A stretch of 11,800 bases of DNA from Octadecabacter sp. (lineage in GTDB: Bacteria; Pseudomonadota; Alphaproteobacteria; Rhodobacterales; Rhodobacteraceae). Location: contig DQCL01000167.1 in NCBI GenBank assembly GCA_003533975.1, positions 1 to 11,800 on the forward strand, read 5' to 3'. The notes under the pieces are model-generated. The model had not been told where the DNA came from, made no database searches, and saw nothing but the letters and a program-made list of their open reading frames with translations. Positions within the stretch are counted from its first letter, which is position 1. Every line of letters starts with the position of its first letter. The position numbers were made by a program, and so were the translations under genes. Positions 1-7,895 of the stretch are shown here, one piece after another.

Positions 1-189
1 GGGGGAACGTATGGGGATTCTTTAAAAAATCTTTGGGCGATTTGTTTAGGTTCTGGCATCTTTGAGACAGAGAAAAATGCGAGTTCCCATGCCGAAGGAA
101 ACTCAGACAATTTTGCAGGCTTTGCCACGACTTTGCGTGCTGTTCTGACGGTTCCTCGATTTACCGCAAAGCGTTTAGATGAAGGCTAA
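1..189 (+). CDS. C-terminal end of an unidentified protein (partial, 5' end outside window)
   Basis: Frame 1 stays open from the first base to a TAA at 187-189, giving the last 62 residues of a protein that starts outside the window. The tail reads like coding sequence, with an aromatic/hydrophobic stretch (LWAICLGSGIF), a polar middle and a basic end (TLRAVLTVPRFTAKRLDEG). The frame beginning at base 2 stops early. I do not recognise the family and assign no function. Its AT-rich codons differ from the GC-rich codons of the operon's conserved parts, so it may belong to another accessory gene of the same island. It runs in the same direction as the defence operon but is separated from it by 324 bp, so joint transcription is possible but not shown. 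An open frame of this length can occur by chance, so confidence is moderate. Confidence 0.42.
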   Translation, partial: GGTYGDSLKNLWAICLGSGIFETEKNASSHAEGNSDNFAGFATTLRAVLTVPRFTAKRLDEG

Positions 190-257
190 ATCCAAGGATT
201 AATGCCTACGAGCAGCAATGGAAATCGTGAAACTGCGTGAGGGAAAGGATCAGTGTG

Positions 258-279
258 TGCCGACTGGTTTTTTTCGGCA
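258..279. repeat. Short inverted repeat with T-rich loop
   Basis: TGCCGA and TCGGCA form a 6-bp stem around the loop CTGGTTTTTT. The T run sits in the loop, not after the stem, so this is not a standard intrinsic terminator. It could be a protein-binding site, an RNA hairpin in a long leader, or chance. Confidence 0.25.
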
Positions 280-503
280 GGACAATCAATGGCGGATTTG
301 TACTGCGAATCGCCACTTGGCGCTGTAGGCTCTTGGGAAAACACGGATTTCTTACCTTCAAACCCGAGGCCGAGCATGTTCGACATCCACACGCGCAATG
401 CGCTTTACCTCTATGTGCCCAGCAAATCGGACTGGGCATGGAGTTCATAGTGCCCGCGCAAAAGGGGCTACTGTTGGTGTTGATTGGTCGGAGATTTTAC
501 ATA

Positions 504-509
504 GAGAGA
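504..509 (+). promoter_or_regulatory. Ribosome-binding site of the helicase gene
   Basis: The purine run GAGAGA lies 4 bases before the ATG at 514. An in-frame TAG at 502-504 excludes any start further upstream, so ATG 514 is the first usable start codon of this frame. Confidence 0.5.
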
Positions 510-513
510 CACC

Positions 514-3500
514 ATGGCTGAACTGGAAGACATCAGAAACGGAAGCATGATTACCGGTGTGCTCCCCGGAGAAGCCGTGCAAGTCGTTTCGGTTGAGTGG
601 ATCGGCAACCAAGCTGTGAACTTGGTTTTTCGGACACCCGGAGGGGAGGTCTCGGAGACGACACTGTACCGCGATGACGCAGTCCGCATCGGCCTGGATG
701 AGAAAGGCAAGCTATGGTCTTTCGATGGTGACGGCGGGATGCTCCGGCTTGTGACCGAAGCGAATCGCATTAAACTGGCTCATTATTTTGATCCATATTT
801 GGCGATTCACACGAGCCTAGTCGATCCTCTCCCCCACCAGATTTCCGCAGTTTACGGTGAAATGCTTTCGCGACAGCCGCTGCGTTTTCTGCTTGCCGAT
901 GATCCGGGAGCGGGAAAAACCATCATGGCGGGCCTGCTCATCAAGGAACTGCGTGCCCGAAGTGATCTCGACCGATGTCTGGTTATTGCGCCCGGGAGCC
1001 TCGTGGAACAGTGGCAGGACGAACTTGGGGAAAAGTTCAATCTTGAATTCGACATCCTGTCCCGTGACATGATCGAGTCTTCCCGGTCAGGAAACCCATT
1101 TGATGATCACGATCGACTAATCGTTAGGCTGGACGTGCTGGCGCGGAACGAAGAATTGCAGGAAAAACTCGCCAGATCACAAGAGTGGGACCTGATCATT
1201 GCCGATGAAGCCCACAGGATGTCAGCGACCTTCTTTGGTGGTGAGGTGAAATACACCAAGCGCTACCAGCTCGGGCAAAAACTAGGCCAAGTTTGCCGCC
1301 ATTTCCTCTTGATGACGGCCACACCACACAACGGCAAGGAAGAGGATTTCCAACTGTTCATGGCGCTCCTCGACGGTGACCGGTTTGAGGGACGCTTTCG
1401 CGACGGCGTACATATCGCCGACACAGCCGACATGATGCGCCGCCTGACCAAGGAAGAACTGCTGCGCTTCGACGGCAGGCCACTCTTCCCTGAACGCCGC
1501 GCCTATACTGTGAAGTACGAGCTCTCCGAAGAAGAGGCAGCGCTGTACAGCGAGGTCACGGAATATGTCCGCAACGAGATGAACAGAGTTCAGCGTTTCG
1601 CGCCAGAGGATGGGCGAAAAAGAAACAATGTGGGCTTCGCTCTTCAAATCCTGCAGCGGCGGCTCGCTTCGTCCCCGGCGGCGATTTACCAATCCCTCAA
1701 ACGTCGCCGTGAAAGGCTGGAAGCCGAACTTGCCGAGGCCAATCTCATTATGCGTGGAAAGAAAGCAAATGTCGGTCTTCAACCCTTGAATGACGATTTG
1801 TACAGGAACTTGGAAGAGTATAGCCAAGACGAAATTGATGATTTTGAGGATCGCATTGTCACAGGTGCAACCTCTGCGGAAACCATTGATCAGTTAGAGA
1901 TCGAAGTTCAAACGCTTAAACGGTTGGAAAAGTCGGCTCTGGATGTTTTGGGTTCGGGCAACGATGCAAAATGGACGCAGCTCAATCGGATTCTTGATGA
2001 TGATTTAATGACGGATTCCGATGGTAATCGCCGGAAACTGATCATCTTCACAGAGCCCAAGGATACGTTATTCTATCTGCAGGAAAAGGTTTCTGCTCGC
2101 CTCGGCAAGCCTGATGCGGTCGCGGTCATCCATGGCGGTGTGACGCGTGAAGAACGCAGAAAAATCGTTGAACGCTTCATGCAGGACAAGGACCTGCTCG
2201 TATTGATTGCCAACGATGCCGCAGGGGAAGGCGTCAACCTGCAGCGCGGGCATTTGATGGTCAACTACGATCTGCCTTGGAACCCGAACAAGATCGAGCA
2301 GCGGTTTGGCCGGATTCACAGGATTGGCCAGACAGAAGTGTGCCATCTGTGGAACCTCGTTGCTGCCGACACCCGGGAGGGCGAAGTCTATGGCCGTCTC
2401 CTTGAAAAACTTGAGGCTGCCCGAGAGGCGCTTGGTGGTCGGGTCTACGATGTGCTCGGAGAACTTTTCGAAGGAACCGCACTCAAGGACCTGCTTTTCG
2501 AAGCCATCCAGTATGGTGAGCGGGAGGACGTCAAAGCCAGATTGTTCGAAAAAGTCGATGGTGCCGTTGACCAGCAGAACCTGCTTGATCTTCTTAAGAA
2601 ACGGGCCCTCACAAACGATACGATGCCAGAGGCGAGGGTACAGGAACTGCGTCTCAATATGGAGCGCGCTGAGGCCCAGCGCCTGCAGCCCCATCACGTC
2701 CAGAGCTTTTTCGTTGAGGCTTTCCGTCAGTTGGGCGGTCAGATTAAGCCTCGGGAAGACGGGCGCTGGGAAATCACCCACGTCCCAGTAATCATACGCG
2801 AGCGTGACCGGCAGATCGGCACCGGTGCGCCGGTCCAAAAGAAATACGAGCGTATCTGCTTTGAAAAATCCAAGGTAAACCAGCAACCCGTCGCCCGGTT
2901 CGTCTGCCCGGGTCACCCGCTGCTGGAAGCGGTGATCAGCGTCATTCGGGAAAAATACGACTACCTGATGAAACAAGGCGCTGTTCTGGTAGACGAAACA
3001 GACGCGGGCCAGGATATTTCGGCCATCTTCCTGATGGAGCACAGCGTGCAGGATGGCCGCCCCACACGCGCTGGCAAGCCGCATGTCATTTCCGAAAAAC
3101 TCCAGTTCGTTGCCATTGATCAATCGAACAAGGCACGCAGCGCAGGAATCGCCCCGCACCTGAACTTGCGCCCCGCGACATCCCAGGAAATTGCGCTGGT
3201 TGAAAGCGATCTGGACAATGACTGGCTTCGTACCGGCCTTGAAAAGACCGCGCTCGAATATGCCACTATCGAACTGGCCCGCGAACATGTCAGCGAGGTG
3301 CGCGCACGACGTTTGCCGGAAATCGACAAGGTCGCGCATGAGGTCCAGGCGCGCCTGAAGAAAGAGATCAACTATTGGGACGCCCGGGCCTTTGAACTGA
3401 AAGAACAGGAACGCGCTGGCAAGAAAACCCGATTGAACTGGCAGAATGCCCAGCGCCGGGCCGAGGACCTGGCCGATCGCCTGCAACGGCGGATGGCTCT

Positions 3501-4023
3501 GATCGAAAAGGAAAAGTTCATTTCTTCCCAACCGCCTCGCATCCGGGGTGGGCTGGTGGTCATTCCCCAAGGGCTGCTTGCCCAACGCACGGGCGTTACC
3601 TCCAATCTGCTGCCTTCTGGTTTCGCCGATGACCCAGAGGCGCGGCGCAAGATCGAACTGGCGGCGATGGATGCTGTCATGGCTGCCGAGCGGGCGCTGG
3701 GCAATGACCCCAAGGATGTCTCGGCCCAGAAGGTCGGCTATGACATCGTCTCGCTTGATCCCAAAACCGGCCACTATCGGTTCATCGAGGTCAAGGGCCG
3801 CATCAAGGGGGCTGACACGGTGATGTTGACACGGCAGGAAATTATCACCTCGCTGCATGAGCCCGAGAAATACATCCTGGCAATTGTCGAGGTGGACAAC
3901 GGATACGCTGCGCAACCGCGCTATATTCTCGGCGCATTGTCTGACACCGAACCCGCCTTTGATCAAACTGCAATTCAGTACCATTTGAAACGTCTGCTTG
4001 AGCGGGCAGAGGCTCTGCAGTGA
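514..4023 (+). CDS. DEAH/SNF2-type helicase with C-terminal DUF3883 domain (Hma-like / DrmD-like defence helicase)
   Basis: This is a 1169-aa superfamily 2 helicase, predicted to be a cytoplasmic ATP-driven DNA translocase of an antiviral system. All core motifs are visible: Walker A DDPGAGKT (about 129-136), DEAH (231-234), motif III TAT (268-270), motif V GEGVNLQ (571-577) and motif VI EQRFGRIHRIGQ (595-606). The HRIGQ ending is typical of the SNF2/RapA group. A charged, probably helical stretch (about 395-500) lies between the two RecA-like lobes. The C terminus (about 1076-1135) matches DUF3883: D1077 of YDIVS and EVKGR at 1092-1096 resemble a PD-(D/E)xK-like core, so nuclease activity is conceivable but unproven. 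Residues 610-1070 lack a domain I can name. The gene is first in the operon and its stop overlaps the next start (GTGA). DISARM DrmD proteins are similar SNF2-like helicases, but no other DISARM core gene is visible here. The helicase call is firm; the system assignment is inferred from the neighbours. Confidence 0.95.
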   Translation: MAELEDIRNGSMITGVLPGEAVQVVSVEWIGNQAVNLVFRTPGGEVSETTLYRDDAVRIGLDEKGKLWSFDGDGGMLRLVTEANRIKLAHYFDPYLAIHTSLVDPLPHQISAVYGEMLSRQPLRFLLADDPGAGKTIMAGLLIKELRARSDLDRCLVIAPGSLVEQWQDELGEKFNLEFDILSRDMIESSRSGNPFDDHDRLIVRLDVLARNEELQEKLARSQEWDLIIADEAHRMSATFFGGEVKYTKRYQLGQKLGQVCRHFLLMTATPHNGKEEDFQLFMALLDGDRFEGRFRDGVHIADTADMMRRLTKEELLRFDGRPLFPERRAYTVKYELSEEEAALYSEVTEYVRNEMNRVQRFAPEDGRKRNNVGFALQILQRRLASSPAAIYQSLKRRRERLEAELAEANLIMRGKKANVGLQPLNDDLYRNLEEYSQDEIDDFEDRIVTGATSAETIDQLEIEVQTLKRLEKSALDVLGSGNDAKWTQLNRILDDDLMTDSDGNRRKLIIFTEPKDTLFYLQEKVSARLGKPDAVAVIHGGVTREERRKIVERFMQDKDLLVLIANDAAGEGVNLQRGHLMVNYDLPWNPNKIEQRFGRIHRIGQTEVCHLWNLVAADTREGEVYGRLLEKLEAAREALGGRVYDVLGELFEGTALKDLLFEAIQYGEREDVKARLFEKVDGAVDQQNLLDLLKKRALTNDTMPEARVQELRLNMERAEAQRLQPHHVQSFFVEAFRQLGGQIKPREDGRWEITHVPVIIRERDRQIGTGAPVQKKYERICFEKSKVNQQPVARFVCPGHPLLEAVISVIREKYDYLMKQGAVLVDETDAGQDISAIFLMEHSVQDGRPTRAGKPHVISEKLQFVAIDQSNKARSAGIAPHLNLRPATSQEIALVESDLDNDWLRTGLEKTALEYATIELAREHVSEVRARRLPEIDKVAHEVQARLKKEINYWDARAFELKEQERAGKKTRLNWQNAQRRAEDLADRLQRRMALIEKEKFISSQPPRIRGGLVVIPQGLLAQRTGVTSNLLPSGFADDPEARRKIELAAMDAVMAAERALGNDPKDVSAQKVGYDIVSLDPKTGHYRFIEVKGRIKGADTVMLTRQEIITSLHEPEKYILAIVEVDNGYAAQPRYILGALSDTEPAFDQTAIQYHLKRLLERAEALQ
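4008..4012 (+). promoter_or_regulatory. Ribosome-binding site for the GTG start at 4020
   Basis: AGAGG lies 7 bases before GTG 4020, inside the end of the helicase gene. Together with the GTGA stop/start overlap (4020-4023) it supports the GTG start and suggests translational coupling of the two proteins. Confidence 0.55.
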
Positions 4024-5084
4024 AAGACTATTTCAAACTGATCACCGAAAACGCTCTGGACTTCCTGTACCGCTCAATCGAGGATTTTGAGGATCATCCA
4101 AAATACTCAGTCATTCACTTTGCGGCAGCGATTGAACTGTTCTTGAAGGCGCGTCTCGTGGCTGAACACTGGTCACTCATTGTGTCAAACCGGAAGGAGC
4201 CTGATTGGAATAAGTTCGTGTCGGGAGACTTCGTTTCGGTTGGCCTTGATGAAGCGGCATCAAAGCTCGAAAAAGTTGTCCGCTCGGGCCTGGGAAACGA
4301 TGCGCTTGCAGCTTTCCGGAAAGTGTCTCGGCACAGAAATAAGATGATCCACTTCCACCACGAAGCCATTTCCGAGCCAAAAAAGGAAGAATTGCGTCGC
4401 GAAGTTGCCAAGGAACAGTTGATCGCCTGGTACTTTTTGCACGAGATAATCACAACAAAATGGAAAAATGAATTTGAACCATCTCTAAAAGCCATAAAGG
4501 CGGCAGACGAAAAGCTTCGGGAACTTAGGGCATATCTGGAAGTCATTTTTGACCAACAGAAAGCCACTATTTCAGAAAGAACAAAATCCGGCTCCATTTA
4601 TTGCAGTTGTCCGTCCTGTGGTTTTAAGGCGCAGGAGCACATACCGGATGAGAAGACACCGTATGAGGCAGAATGTCTTGTCTGCAATGCCAGTTTTCAA
4701 AGCATTGCCATAAGTTGTTCAGCTTGCGGAAAACACCTTATTTTCTCGAGTGAAGGATTTGCCACATGCGATTGCGGCAAGGCTTATGAGCCCGAACAAT
4801 TGGTTGAAGCGCTGGTTGATGAGCGTGCCGCTTACATAGCAGAAAAAGATGGCGACCATAACTGGGTGGGAAACTGCGCTGATTGTTCGAGCTACCACAC
4901 GCTCGTCAGGATGGATATGGTGTCGGGAGATGATTATTCATGGTTCTGCACCAGCTGTTTGGAAACATTCGATGCAATAGATTATTGTGAATGGTGCGGC
5001 GAACCTACAACAGGCAGTTTAGAGATAAGCGCATTGTACGGTTGCGAATTCTGTGACGGCAACACGAAATTACTGGGAAACTGA
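4020..5084 (+). CDS. HEPN-like domain protein with four C-terminal zinc-binding (Cys4) sites
   Basis: This 354-aa protein is not from a family I can name. The N-terminal half (about 1-180) is helical. It holds the pattern of a HEPN domain: a hydrophobic first helix region (YSVIHFAAAIELFLKARL) and, at 104-114, RHRNKMIHFHH, in which R106 and H111 form the R-x4-H motif of HEPN RNases. The C-terminal half has 17 cysteines. Sixteen fall into four Cys4 sets: 197/200+219/222, 233/236+250/252, 286/289+310/313 and 323/326+342/345, consistent with a string of zinc ribbons that could bind nucleic acid or partner proteins. There is no signal peptide or membrane segment, so it should be cytoplasmic. It starts with GTG overlapping the helicase stop and ends 3 bp before the methyltransferase, so it belongs to the operon. 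Its DNA is AT-richer than much of its neighbours (one 60-base row, 4441-4500, is 30% GC), suggesting separate acquisition. The likely role is an RNase effector or a sensor of the defence system. Catalysis is inferred from the motif only; a non-catalytic scaffold is possible. Confidence 0.85.
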   Translation: MKDYFKLITENALDFLYRSIEDFEDHPKYSVIHFAAAIELFLKARLVAEHWSLIVSNRKEPDWNKFVSGDFVSVGLDEAASKLEKVVRSGLGNDALAAFRKVSRHRNKMIHFHHEAISEPKKEELRREVAKEQLIAWYFLHEIITTKWKNEFEPSLKAIKAADEKLRELRAYLEVIFDQQKATISERTKSGSIYCSCPSCGFKAQEHIPDEKTPYEAECLVCNASFQSIAISCSACGKHLIFSSEGFATCDCGKAYEPEQLVEALVDERAAYIAEKDGDHNWVGNCADCSSYHTLVRMDMVSGDDYSWFCTSCLETFDAIDYCEWCGEPTTGSLEISALYGCEFCDGNTKLLGN

Positions 5085-5087
5085 CGT

Positions 5088-7883
5088 ATGACCCACCCCT
5101 ACAAAAAGAAACTCATCGAGGTCGCAATTCCGCTGGAGGCCATCAACGCTGCCTCGGCGCGGGAGAAGTCGATCCGCCATGGGCATCCCTCCACCCTGCA
5201 TCTGTGGTGGGCGCGGCGTCCTCTGGCTGCTTGTCGCGCGGTGCTGTTTGCGCAATTGGTGGATGACCCGTCCAGCCTGCCGGATGAATTTCCGACGCCC
5301 GAGTTGCAGGATGCCGAACGCAAGCGGCTGTTTGCGATCATCGAAGAACTGGTAATCTGGGAAAATTCGACCAACGAAGAAGTGCTGGAACGCGCCCGGG
5401 CCGAGATCAGGAAAAGCTGTGGCGGGGAACTGCCACCGATCTATGACCCGTTCTCGGGCGGTGGCTCGATCCCGCTTGAGGCGCAGCGGCTAGGGCTGCC
5501 CGCCTATGGGTCCGACCTGAACCCGGTGGCGGTGATGATCGGCAAGGCAATGATCGAGATTCCGCCGAAATTCAAGGACATGGAGCCGACCCACCCCGGC
5601 ATCAAGGAACGCCAGTTCTATCGTAATGCCGAGGGGCTGGCCGAGGATGTGAAACACTACGGCGAATGGATGAGCGAGAAGGCGTTCGAGCGTATCGGGC
5701 ATCTGTATCCTCAGGTGGACCTGCCTGCTGAACATGGCGGTGGCAAGACAAAGGTGATTGCTTGGCTGTGGACTAGGACCGTTACGTGCCCCAATCCTGG
5801 TTGTTCGTCTGAAATGCCGCTCCTGTCATCGTTTGTATTGTCCTCAAAAAAGGGAAAGGAAGCATATCTAAATCCAATAATCACTGCCGGAAAAATGAGT
5901 TTTGATGTTGGCGGCAAATTCGAGGCGGATAATCTAGATCCGAAAAAAGGATATAAGCGAGGCACATCCGGTGTTTTCGAATGTGCCTTCTGCGGAACGG
6001 TAACAACGCGAGACTACGTAGCAGCCGAGGGAATGGCAAAGAGAATTGGTGCCATTCAAACCGCCGTCGTTTGCGAAGGAAATAGAGCAAGGATCTATTT
6101 GCCGTCGAGTTATTCTCCGTTGCCAAAAGACGTTCCTGTGCCAGAAACTTCGCATCTTGAGACAGATCTTCCTCCAAATCCCCGCGATGTTTGGTGTCGG
6201 AACTTCGGCTTAACAATGCCAAAAGACCTCTTCACCGACCGGCAGTTGGTAGCGTTGAATACGTTTGCCGATCTGGTGCATGAAGCTCGGGCGCTGATCG
6301 AGGAGGACGCGCGCGAGCATGGCCTCTCTCCCGACCCCACCCCACTACGCGACGGCGGCAAGGGCGCATTGGCCTACGCGGAGGCTGTGAGCGTCTACTT
6401 AGCTTTTGCTATCGGAAAACTTACTGACATATCATCGACCCTCTGCACTTGGCACAGCGGAGCGGCACACCAGAAGATTAGACAAACCTTTGGCCGACAA
6501 GCACTGCCAATGACATGGGATTATGCGGAGGGAAACGTTTTCTCCAGTTCTTCGGGTAACTTTCGGAAGCAGATCGATCTCATCCGCAAAGTAGTAGGTT
6601 CCAACCTTGTACCAGCATCCAACGGAAATGTTGCCCAAAGTGATGCGCAGACAGTCGTACTGCCTATTGGAGCTGTAGTTTCGTCCGATCCGCCTTACTA
6701 CGACAACATCGGCTACGCCGATTTGTCGGACTTCTTTTTCTGCTGGATGAAACCAGCTATTCGTCCTGTTTATCCAGATTTGTTTGGGGTGCTGGCAACG
6801 CCAAAAGCCGAAGAACTGGTCGCCTCCCCTTACCGTCACGGCAGTAAGGAAGCCGCGGAGACCCATTTCCTCGACGGAATGCGCAGGGCGATCGCGAACA
6901 TGGCGCGGCAATCATCGGCCGATATTCCGGCAACGATCTACTATGCCTTCAAGCAAAGTGAAATCAAGGACGAGGGGATCAGTTCCACTGGCTGGGCCAC
7001 CTTCCTTCAAGCGGTGGTCGAAGCGGGCTACGCTGTAGTTGGCACATGGCCAATGCGTACAGAAATGGCTAACCGCATGGTCGCTTCGGGTACCAATGCG
7101 CTGGCTAACTCGGTCGTCCTAGTTTGCCGAAAAAAGGAGGCAACGGCGCAAATCATTACCCGCGCCGAGTTCATAAGGGCGCTGAAACGCGAGTTGCCCC
7201 CGGCGATTGCCGAGCTGCAAGCCGCCAACATCGCCCCCGCCGACATGCCGCAATCGGCCATCGGGCCGGGTATGGGTGTATTCTCACGCTACAATGCTGT
7301 GCTGGAAAGCGACGATAGCCACATGAGCGTGAAAACTGCGCTGCAACTGATCAATCAGGAGCTGGATTCGTTCCTCAACGACATTCAGGGCGATTTCGAC
7401 CCGGAAACCCGCTTTGCTATCACTTGGTTCGAACAGAACGGCATGAAATCGGGTGAGTTCGGCAACGCCGACAATCTGGCCCGCGCCCGTGGTCTGGCGG
7501 TGGATGATGTGCGCCACGCCGGGATCGTCAAATCTGAGGCAGGCAAGGTGCGCATCTTCAAGCGCGACGAGCTGCTTGAAGATTGGGACCCGCAGACCGA
7601 CGATCACCTGACGATCTGGGAATGCCTGCAATACCTGATCCGCCTGCACGAGGCCGAGGGGCTGTCGGAAAACACCGCCGTGCTGCTGAAGAAGATTGGT
7701 GGCAAGGCCGAGGACGTGAAGGATCTGGCCTATTGCCTTTATGACATCTGCGCCAACAAGCGGCAGGACGCGAAAGAGGCCACGGTCTATAACGCGCTGA
7801 TCGCCGACTGGTCGGAACTGACAAAGCTGGCAGCCAGCGTGCATGATGTACGCGGCGACGGGCAGACACGAATGGATGTTTGA
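5088..7883 (+). CDS. DUF1156 adenine-specific DNA methyltransferase with internal zinc site
   Basis: This 931-aa protein is predicted to transfer a methyl group from S-adenosylmethionine to an exocyclic amino group in DNA, most likely N6 of adenine, marking self DNA for the system. The N terminus is a DUF1156 domain (KKLIEVAIPLEAIN, then HLWWARRPLAACR, about 4-50). Motif I is DPFSGGGS (120-127), followed by SDLNP. The catalytic motif IV is DPPYYDN at 534-540. Motif I precedes motif IV, with about 400 residues between them, where target recognition could sit. That stretch holds a zinc site made of CPNPGC (234-239) and CAFC (299-302). About 260 residues at the C terminus (after 660) have no domain I can name but are characteristic of these long proteins. 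ATG 5088 lies 3 bp after the previous stop, with GGGAA at 5075-5079 as a modest ribosome-binding site. GC content drops in the middle of the gene (35-53% in most rows between 5821 and 6660, against 63-68% in sampled rows from each end). Confidence 0.93.
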   Translation: MTHPYKKKLIEVAIPLEAINAASAREKSIRHGHPSTLHLWWARRPLAACRAVLFAQLVDDPSSLPDEFPTPELQDAERKRLFAIIEELVIWENSTNEEVLERARAEIRKSCGGELPPIYDPFSGGGSIPLEAQRLGLPAYGSDLNPVAVMIGKAMIEIPPKFKDMEPTHPGIKERQFYRNAEGLAEDVKHYGEWMSEKAFERIGHLYPQVDLPAEHGGGKTKVIAWLWTRTVTCPNPGCSSEMPLLSSFVLSSKKGKEAYLNPIITAGKMSFDVGGKFEADNLDPKKGYKRGTSGVFECAFCGTVTTRDYVAAEGMAKRIGAIQTAVVCEGNRARIYLPSSYSPLPKDVPVPETSHLETDLPPNPRDVWCRNFGLTMPKDLFTDRQLVALNTFADLVHEARALIEEDAREHGLSPDPTPLRDGGKGALAYAEAVSVYLAFAIGKLTDISSTLCTWHSGAAHQKIRQTFGRQALPMTWDYAEGNVFSSSSGNFRKQIDLIRKVVGSNLVPASNGNVAQSDAQTVVLPIGAVVSSDPPYYDNIGYADLSDFFFCWMKPAIRPVYPDLFGVLATPKAEELVASPYRHGSKEAAETHFLDGMRRAIANMARQSSADIPATIYYAFKQSEIKDEGISSTGWATFLQAVVEAGYAVVGTWPMRTEMANRMVASGTNALANSVVLVCRKKEATAQIITRAEFIRALKRELPPAIAELQAANIAPADMPQSAIGPGMGVFSRYNAVLESDDSHMSVKTALQLINQELDSFLNDIQGDFDPETRFAITWFEQNGMKSGEFGNADNLARARGLAVDDVRHAGIVKSEAGKVRIFKRDELLEDWDPQTDDHLTIWECLQYLIRLHEAEGLSENTAVLLKKIGGKAEDVKDLAYCLYDICANKRQDAKEATVYNALIADWSELTKLAASVHDVRGDGQTRMDV

Positions 7884-7886
7884 GGG
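7882..7886 (+). promoter_or_regulatory. Ribosome-binding site of the DUF499 gene
   Basis: GAGGG, overlapping the methyltransferase TGA, lies 9 bases before ATG 7896. It supports this start, which is also where the conserved N-terminal domain of the product begins. Confidence 0.5.
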
Positions 7887-7895
7887 ATTTGAGCG

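Larger units (their letters stand above)
190..513. other. Intergenic region upstream of the defence operon
   Basis: This 324-bp gap holds several short overlapping frames on both strands (for example 253-450 plus and 186-398 minus). None has a convincing ribosome-binding site, recognisable domain or consistent codon bias, so I call no gene. It contains a 6-bp inverted repeat, TGCCGA (258-263) and TCGGCA (274-279), with a T-rich 10-base loop. The promoter of the operon should lie here because the helicase is its first gene. No -35/-10 pair stands out enough to name. Confidence 0.55.

Noticed and set aside
258..279. Intrinsic terminator of the upstream gene
   Set aside because: The T run is in the loop and not after the stem, and the stem is only 6 bp.
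474..502. TTGGTG and TTACAT 17 bases apart as a promoter for the helicase
   Set aside because: The -10 would sit so close to the ATG that the ribosome-binding site would barely be transcribed, and both boxes are poor matches.
237..521. Plus-strand open frame of 94 codons, and overlapping frames at 253-450 (plus), 186-398 and 206-448 (minus)
   Set aside because: The frames compete for the same DNA, none has a convincing ribosome-binding site or recognisable domain, and one runs over the helicase start. A remnant is possible but not supported.
2068..3984. A 638-codon open frame on the minus strand opposite the helicase
   Set aside because: It lies entirely opposite a helicase gene with all its motifs, and its translation shows no recognisable domain; it is a by-product of GC-biased codons in the real gene.
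514..7883. A classical type I or type III restriction-modification system
   Set aside because: No specificity subunit and no HsdR/Res domain layout; the long DUF1156 methylase with a DUF499 partner is a different family.
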